Below the pieces are notes generated by a model. That model was not told where the DNA came from and searched no databases. It was given only the letters and a program-made list of their open reading frames with translations. Of a stretch of 64,000 bases of DNA, positions 58,163-64,000 are shown in pieces. Position 1 is the first letter of the stretch, and the number at the start of each line of letters is the position of its first letter. Source of the stretch: Odontocerum albicorne (Eukaryota > Arthropoda > Insecta > Trichoptera > Odontoceridae); NCBI GenBank assembly GCA_949825065.1, contig OX463842.1, positions 49,517,011-49,581,010 on the forward strand, given 5' to 3'. The translations under genes were made by a program, and so were the position numbers.

Positions 58163-58934
58163 TATTCTACAGTATTTTTACGGTGCTGTACACGTCGATT
58201 AGAAGGGAAAAAACAATGCACGAAATTCAATGTATTTTCCATCGACATAGATAATATTTCGACGGTTTATTCGACAAGTATAGCATGTTCAGTAAAATAA
58301 ATGATACTTAACGTTTTTGTAAAATCGTGTTTTCCTTCATTGATATATTTGTAAATTTACTTTAAAATAAGCCAAAGTAAATATCCAATTAAGCTAGTTT
58401 TTTTTTAATTATAAGTTTTAATTTTAAAATAAATCAAACTGTACGTTTTTCAATTTTCTTGTTAAAAATTTCGCTTCATGAAATATTCGACGAAATTAAC
58501 TATATTGAAAAGTTATTGAAAGTTGGTATAATTAAATGTATAAAAATATATAATCCAAAAAAACTGAGTTTTATTCAAATTAACTGACAATACTTTACTT
58601 AATTATAATATTAATTTACACTACCCCTCTGAGAAGTCTTTAAAATTTTCAAACTTTTGAAAGTTGTTTTAAAAAACTCACTTCACTTGTGAAAGGCACT
58701 TTTGTTAAGAAATAAACCTAATTTTTATTCAACTTCTCTTGAAACCTAAGCCAAGAGAATATTAAAGTATTCGTGTTTTATGTAAATTATCGTGTTTTAT
58801 AGTAAATTACCTTTTGTACCTGACTTCGGTTGGTTGAAATTATTACAAAAAAATATAATAAGTTACATAATTAAATATCAAAAACACTATAATTTATAAA
58901 CATGCAAAATAAACATAAACAAACTCTTATTTTG
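58163..58934. other. Intergenic, nothing firm
   Basis: AT-rich; no gene or known repeat. Confidence 0.4.
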
Positions 58935-59420
58935 TTTATTTAACACTTTTATTGCAAATACAATTTGGCGGGTTTATTGCCAGGCGGCAATCTCTTCCAG
59001 CCAACCAAACAAAAGTAAATGAAGCAAGTTACGTGGTCACATAAATCATTCAAATGACTATCCATCCCCACGAAATCCATAAACACACACGTGAGCACAT
59101 ACCCACGAACCGTACAAAGACGGACAATCACCGGAAACATTATTTTTCATATAAAGTGAGATATCATCAATCAAAATTAAATGAAGGGATGGTGGAGAGG
59201 AAAGGAAAAGAAAGTTCAGGAATGAAACACGTTATTTTACTGACTAGACATTAAGAGTTTTTTCAGTCGCTCCTTAAAGCAGGACATAGCGAGTCTTACA
59301 TTGGTTTGTAACTGATTCCAGAGTCTCACTGCATGGACAGTAAAGGACGACGTAAAAAAAAAAGGAGCGGCGAACTGGAAAGGCCAAAATAATCTCTATT
59401 TGAGCGAAGTGCTAATCCAT
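58935..59420 (-). pseudogene. LINE family Y, best-preserved 3' end
   Basis: The minus strand is open from about 59420 to the stop at 59237-59239. It reads SNRDYFGLSSSPLLFF, SSFTVHAVRLWNQLQTNVR and FKERLKKLLMSSQ. The FTVHAVRLWN...FK-RLK-LL pattern is the standard C-terminus of CR1/Jockey-like LINE ORF2. An untranslated tail of about 300 bp ends with aataaaagtgttaaataaac. Three shorter copies lie at 44787, 50417 and 52722, all on the minus strand. Confidence 0.75.
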
Positions 59421-59519
59421 GATTGAAAAGAAGCATACGAAATAATTACAGGGTGGCGGGACAGTTAAGAATATTATACAATAGAGACAGTGTGTGGATT
59501 TGGCGTCTATTTCTAGCAT

Positions 59520-59960
59520 ATTATACGTATAATTCACAAAGTTGGTATGTTTTAATGATGGTTTGGGAATGTGAAAGGAATGAATGAAGAATAACTGACA
59601 AATCAAAAGTTTGCAAACGTGAGTGGAAGTGGCTATAGATGGAAACCTAAAAAAATATGGTTGTATCAAGTGAATGATATTTTGAAAGTAGGAAATGTAA
59701 AAATACAGAGAAATCGTGTTACATATAGGAGAAAGGGTTTGGATGTAGATAAGGCGAAACATGTAAAACTATAAGAAAGTTAGGCAGTCTTTTATCTTTA
59801 CTTACGACGTGATGGTTTGTATGTTATTAATTTATTTAAATTATTAGGAGATTTATGAAAAGATGCATGGGCATAGAAAAATGTGTGTCGCGATAGGAAA
59901 CATTGTTCAATTTGCCTACCTTAATAGGCAAATTGCGTGATAGCGTAAGTGTATGTTATA
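59520..59960 (+). pseudogene. LINE family X, two adjoining 3' ends
   Basis: 59570-59760 reads, with shifts, WLYQVNDILKVGNVKIQRNR and RRKGLDVDKAKHV. It then ends cgacgtgatggtttgtatg at about 59823. A second 3' end follows (caatttgcctaccttaatag, gcaaattgcgtgatagcgta at about 59908-59950), where the family tail has become a hairpin (caatttgccta/taggcaaattg). Confidence 0.55.
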
Positions 59961-61009
59961 TATTTGAAAATCTGAAAGTGGGTTCAAGTGACAGAAAAAA
60001 AATTAATTTATTCACTATCCATAAATTTTTTTGACAATGTTAAAATAACATGTGAATTTTATTGAATTGACAACCTCCACGGCCTAGTTGGTAAGAACTT
60101 GTTTTCACTTCAGGCTTCTAAAATGCACTTTTGAGTAGTCGGAACAGATTGTCATATGGCAAAAAGTGTTTTTTTTTTTTTAATAATTATCAGGTAATCT
60201 TTGTAACTATCGAATTTTTTTACTGATCAGATATTTTTGACTGGATTTTTTTTAATGGTCAGTAAAAAAAATTTTAATTTGATGTCTCGCAAATTTAGAA
60301 TCTCAATATTTTTTTTTGAAGCAACGATTTAAGTTTGGTGAAGATTATTTAAGAATAGATTTAATCAAGAATTGGCGCTATATAATACATAAATATATGT
60401 TTATTATAGTTTTTTAAAGTGTGATGTGTTTTCTTTTATATTTATAGATTTTCTGAAAACAAATCTCTTCAGCACTTCTTCTTGAAGTTTTCTCCGCGAG
60501 ATACTGAAACTTCAGACTTTTCAAATATAAACCTGGCGACCTTTTATGAGCTGAAAACAGCTCGACAACTCCTGAAAGTTGGGTTTTCTCGAAGATCGTG
60601 ATAAAATTAATTCATTAACAAGAAGCTTTTATACATTTTATAACACTTGATCAAAATGAAAATTTAATTTGATTCGATAGAAATAGAGAGATTGAGAAGA
60701 GAAACTTCTTTCGGATATATTAAGGGGTATTTATTAAATATTATTAAGGAAATTTTCTTATATTGTTAATTAATATTGAAAGTTTCATAATTTCTTTTTA
60801 TACTTTCTTTTCAGAAGATATATTTTTCGCAACTTATAAGTAATATTATCCTACCTGTCTACGCCATAAAGCAAATATTTCATCAGTTGGTTGAAGAGTT
60901 ACGAGGATATATCGAATGGCGTGTAGCTACAAGAAACCAAGTAATGGGTCACTAAAACGTATAAACTCGATCCGGAAAGTATCAAAATCTGCTGAGACGA
61001 CAGACTAAA
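59961..61009. other. Intergenic, one SINE-like box A
   Basis: 60072-60100 holds cggcctagttggtaagaact, a box-A-like string without a matching box B. Otherwise AT-rich with T and A runs. No gene seen. Confidence 0.35.
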
Positions 61010-61425
61010 ACTGTTTTAGTACCAACTTTGATGTATTTAAATTGAGTGAAACGTGCACGTGGAAAAAGACTGAAAGAAGGTGAATAAGAGTATATGATGT
61101 AACAATGCATGCACCCAGAAGAGTAATGGGCTGATAATGTATGACAGAATTCGGAATGAAGTGATTTGGAACGATTGTAAAATGAAGACTTATGTATTAC
61201 GTAAGTTGAAGAAGATTCCTCTGATATGGTTTGAGCACGTAGAATGAATAAATGAAAAAAAGCTGACAAAATAAATATACAGTGCAAATTTAAGTGGAAG
61301 GCGTAGTAGAAGGAAGTTTCAAGGAAAGTGACGAAAGTTGGGTGTTGGGATAGAAAAATCTAGTGCCTTCTCTTTTTTGCCTACCCCCACAGGGAACGGC
61401 GTGATGGTATGTAAGTATGTAACTA
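61010..61425 (+). pseudogene. LINE family X, C-terminus and 3' end
   Basis: Across frames it reads VPTLMYL, RIRNEVIWNDCKMKTYVLRK, IWFEHVE, INEKKLTK and IYSANLSGRRSRRKF. The 3' signature is ttgcctacccccacagggaa, then cggcgtgatggtatgtaagt, at 61376-61416. Stops and shifts throughout. It ends about 20 bp from the tail of the opposite-strand LINE at 61445. Confidence 0.65.
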
Positions 61426-61444
61426 CATTAGATGACCATACAAC

Positions 61445-62105
61445 TTATGTAACTTTTTTATTTTTTTATCCACTTTGCACGGATTTCTCCTGTTACACAA
61501 AGAGGATCTGCTTCTAGCGTTAACTTACTCTTTAGGAATAATATCAGACAGGATTCTTGTCATACTGCTAGACGGTACCGAGAATATATCAACAGTGTCA
61601 TTCAGTTGGTTAAATATCTCTATACCAAGCGTGACTGAGTGTTTAGCCATGATATTCGTTCTGTAAGTTGGTATGTAGAACAAAGGGTGATTCCTTGCAC
61701 GGCTATATTTATTGGGTACATATAAACTTAGTGCTTCTAGAATCGCGGGACAGTTAAAGGAACCTTGGAAAATCTTTATTAGGAATATCGCAATGGATTC
61801 TTGCCTTCTTGTTTCGAGGCTTCTATAGTTAGTTACACACCGTGAGAAGTTCGGCATGGTGAGCATATTTTGGGTAATCGCCCTTTGTTCTGTGCCATAG
61901 ATATCTGAGGATTTTTTTTTTGTATTTGTTCTATATTGTTTTTATATTTGAGCTGAAGAGGAGCCCAAACCGTAGATGCATATTCTAATTTGGTTCTAAT
62001 TAGATAATTATATAAGTTTCGGAGGGTATCGGTGCTGTTAAATTCTCTTGATATTCTCATTATAAAACCGAGTAGTTTGTAACAGTCCGATATCAAACGT
62101 GAGAC
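61445..62105 (-). pseudogene. 5'-truncated LINE, second copy of the 8187 family
   Basis: Minus-strand frames 62096-61833 (RLISDCYKLLGFIMRISREF; RTKLEYASTVWAPLQLKYKN) and 61866-61525 (RRQESIAIFLIKIFQGSFNC; FYIPTYRTNIMAKHSVTLGI) together match 8360-8930 closely. They are joined by a frame change at an A run (about 61905-61920). The 3' end has the same aacaggagaaatccgtgcaa tail. 5' truncation is at about 62105. There is no catalytic motif. Confidence 0.75.
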
Positions 62106-62804
62106 ATGGTTAATGATTTAGTATCCCAGGTGATTTTTATCCGAATCGATCGGTCACTTGCTTCCTCTTCCAATTTTCCTGCCCTTCCTAACTTTCTACG
62201 ATCTCGCTACATGTTGTCTTCAAACCTATGTTTCAGTCTGCCAATGGCCTTGTTCCATGTTGTTTTAACTAATGAAGACTACTTAGGTTTGTGAACTGAC
62301 CAATTTCTGCGATTGTATCATTCTTGTCATAACGTATTGAAAGAAGACTTTTTCAAGGAATTAAATTTTAAGGAGCCCATCAATTAAGTTTTACCCATAT
62401 TAGTTCAACCCTTATTGAGTAGCTACGGCCTTGAATACATGGTTTATAGCCATTGTGGTTATTGCCAAAAATCTTAAAATCTTGTTTTTGGTATTTAACA
62501 AAAGTGAGATTCCGTACAGTACGTGACTATATGTTACAGTCTTCACAAGTGTAACGTTGAAGAGAACTGATGACCGTAGATCACCATATCGAAACTGAGT
62601 TTATATGAAAGGTTTTAGAGTGCTTATCAGTTCAGTAATGAATAAAAGGTTGTTTATTGTTTTCGGAAATAAAATATATTCAAACTTTCATGGTCTGTTG
62701 AAAAAATGTTACTTAACATCTAGGTTAAACAAGTTATTTATTTGAAGCACCCAAAGCAATAGATTTAAGACTATATTGCATTTCATTGAGACCTTTAGAT
62801 ATCC
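62106..62804. other. Intergenic, nothing firm
   Basis: Mixed composition at 62120-62290, AT-rich afterwards. No gene recognised. Confidence 0.35.
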
Positions 62805-62990
62805 TTGTACATAGATATACCATCACATCGTAACTCTTATGTTGTAGGCAAATACGACAGGTCTCTAAGACCATGATCCATGCATACATATTTCAACTTC
62901 ATATCAAGATTTCTTTCTTAATTCCACTTATAACATCCTACCTCTTACCAAATTTATCCTTAATCCGATCCATTTCTTATAGCGTCAAAT
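62805..62990 (-). pseudogene. LINE family X 3' end fragment
   Basis: On the minus strand it contains tatttgcctacaacataaga followed by gttacgatgtgatggtatat, the eroded family X 3' signature. The flanking pyrimidine-rich text resembles 16760-16900. No coding remains. Confidence 0.45.
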
Positions 62991-63435
62991 ATTGTTTTTT
63001 CATCTTAAGTATTCTACAGGAAAAAACGTTTTTTGTTAGGTGAAAGAAAAAGTCAAATTTATCAATTAATATATTTAATTTACGACACAACAGTGTCTGT
63101 TATATATAAATGCACATATGACAAGTAAATAAAAGTACTTAAAATTATTGACAAAAATGCAAAACTTTATCTTACATGTAAATACAAAAAAACAGTTATA
63201 ATAATAACAAAGAAATTATAAAGTCACTGTTTAAAATTATTTAATATTAATATGTATATTTAAATTCAATATATGTATGTATTATATATTACAAAATATT
63301 ACTAAATTTAACCAAGTAGACTTACGTAATTGTGGAACACATATTTTATAGTGGCATTTGTTTTTAGTGGAACAATGCTTATATAAAACAAGAACAATTG
63401 AATTTTTCAAAAAAAATATGGATAGATTGTGAGAT
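62991..63435. other. AT-rich, nothing seen
   Basis: Very AT-rich sequence, no supported feature. Confidence 0.4.
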
Positions 63436-63687
63436 TTAAAAAAAACACTTGAGCTCACTTGTTGCACGATATGCAAGTAACTTTGATACGAAGGTTGCAG
63501 TATTAGCGTATAACAATAACAAAATTATTCCTTCAAACTTTATTGTCTTTCCAGAACTCGAAATTATTAACTGTCCATCTGCTCTGTATACATCAAGTAT
63601 TGTTTCGATCAGACTTGACATCGGGTAACCATGCTCGATTTGAAAAGAAATGTCCATCAAGCTTTCTTGTTTTTTTAATATCTCCAC
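63436..63687 (-). CDS. Unidentified open frame, possible exon
   Basis: An 83-codon frame with less biased composition than its surroundings. It starts MEILKKQESLMDISFQIEHG and contains SSLIETILDVYRADGQLIIS, then a short hydrophobic run (IILLLLYA). A donor-like gtgagc follows acaa at about 63457 (minus strand), which would make most of it an internal or first exon. No family recognised, no partner exon seen. Chance is quite possible. Confidence 0.2.
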   Translation of the reverse strand: MEILKKQESLMDISFQIEHGYPMSSLIETILDVYRADGQLIISSSGKTIKFEGIILLLLYANTATFVSKLLAYRATSELKCFF

Positions 63688-64000
63688 ACTTTTTCATTCC
63701 ATTAAATCCGTGAATGGAGACTTTTTTTTACTTGATCAGTGTATGCTGTTTAAATAACTTGGCTTGCGCAGTCTAGCTATTTCATTTATTTAAGTTATCT
63801 AACTTCACCATAAATATACAGGTTATTGATTTTTTTTGTATTAAGTTTGTATCTTTGTCCCATCGTTATAAATCGGAGTATATTTTAATGAAAATAGATC
63901 ATATTTTTAAAATGAATAAAATATTACATTAACATAACGACATTGTTGCTAACGCGTTTGCTCTGCGCAAGTTATACGATCGTTAGAGTGGGTTTCATGA
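63688..64000. other. AT-rich window end, nothing seen
   Basis: No supported feature. The last 50 bp are somewhat GC-richer (acgcgtttgctctgcgcaag). Confidence 0.35.

Noticed and set aside
59412..59762. 116-codon minus-strand frame
   Set aside because: Antisense to LINE family X sequence, which reads meaningfully on the plus strand.
60982..61287. 101-codon minus-strand frame
   Set aside because: Antisense shadow of the plus-strand LINE family X fragment.

Overview
This is AT-rich nuclear DNA from an animal, almost certainly an insect and most likely a moth or butterfly. The evidence is the set of repeat families: several Tc1/mariner subfamilies, a piggyBac-like TTAA element, tRNA-derived SINE heads, and 3' pieces of non-LTR retrotransposons whose C-terminal sequences I associate with lepidopteran genomes. 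The lepidopteran assignment rests on memory of these families, not on a search. There is no bacterial operon structure, rRNA, CRISPR array or convincing complete tRNA gene. No complete host gene is visible. At best there are two possible isolated exons (about 7.1-7.25 kb and 63.4-63.7 kb, minus strand) and a decayed C2H2-zinc-finger-like stretch (3.8-4.2 kb, minus strand).

Layout. 0-24 kb is a patchwork of dead elements. It holds a deletion-derivative mariner (442-988, again at 19038-19580), two copies of a piggyBac-like MITE (5543-6114 and 13934-14548), a 772-bp TIR element (14645-15416), LINE fragments from at least four families, three minisatellite-type arrays (6161, 10995, 11760) and a nearly intact DD34D mariner with TA target duplications (20182-21453).

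24.3-43.1 kb is a single satellite array of about 174-bp monomers in two main types. It has higher-order blocks, diverged edge monomers, and a very recent head-to-tail duplication of about 5,052 bp (31931-36982 and 36983-42035). Each duplicated unit carries the same 377-bp non-satellite insert that looks like an LTR fragment.

43-64 kb returns to patchwork: a second DD41D-type mariner pair (46045-46864 minus, 47024-47486 plus), a nested fold-back element (48330-48534), two mid-size tandem arrays (49727-50316, 51137-51870), a mariner deletion derivative that lost two catalytic aspartates (53973-54883), a third piggyBac-like MITE (55717-56001), an irritans-like mariner remnant (56958-58162), and many LINE 3' ends, some meeting tail to tail.

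The sequences do not work together as a pathway. The window reads as a gene-poor, repeat-dense region shaped by transposition, internal deletion and unequal exchange. LINE family names X and Y below are local labels only.
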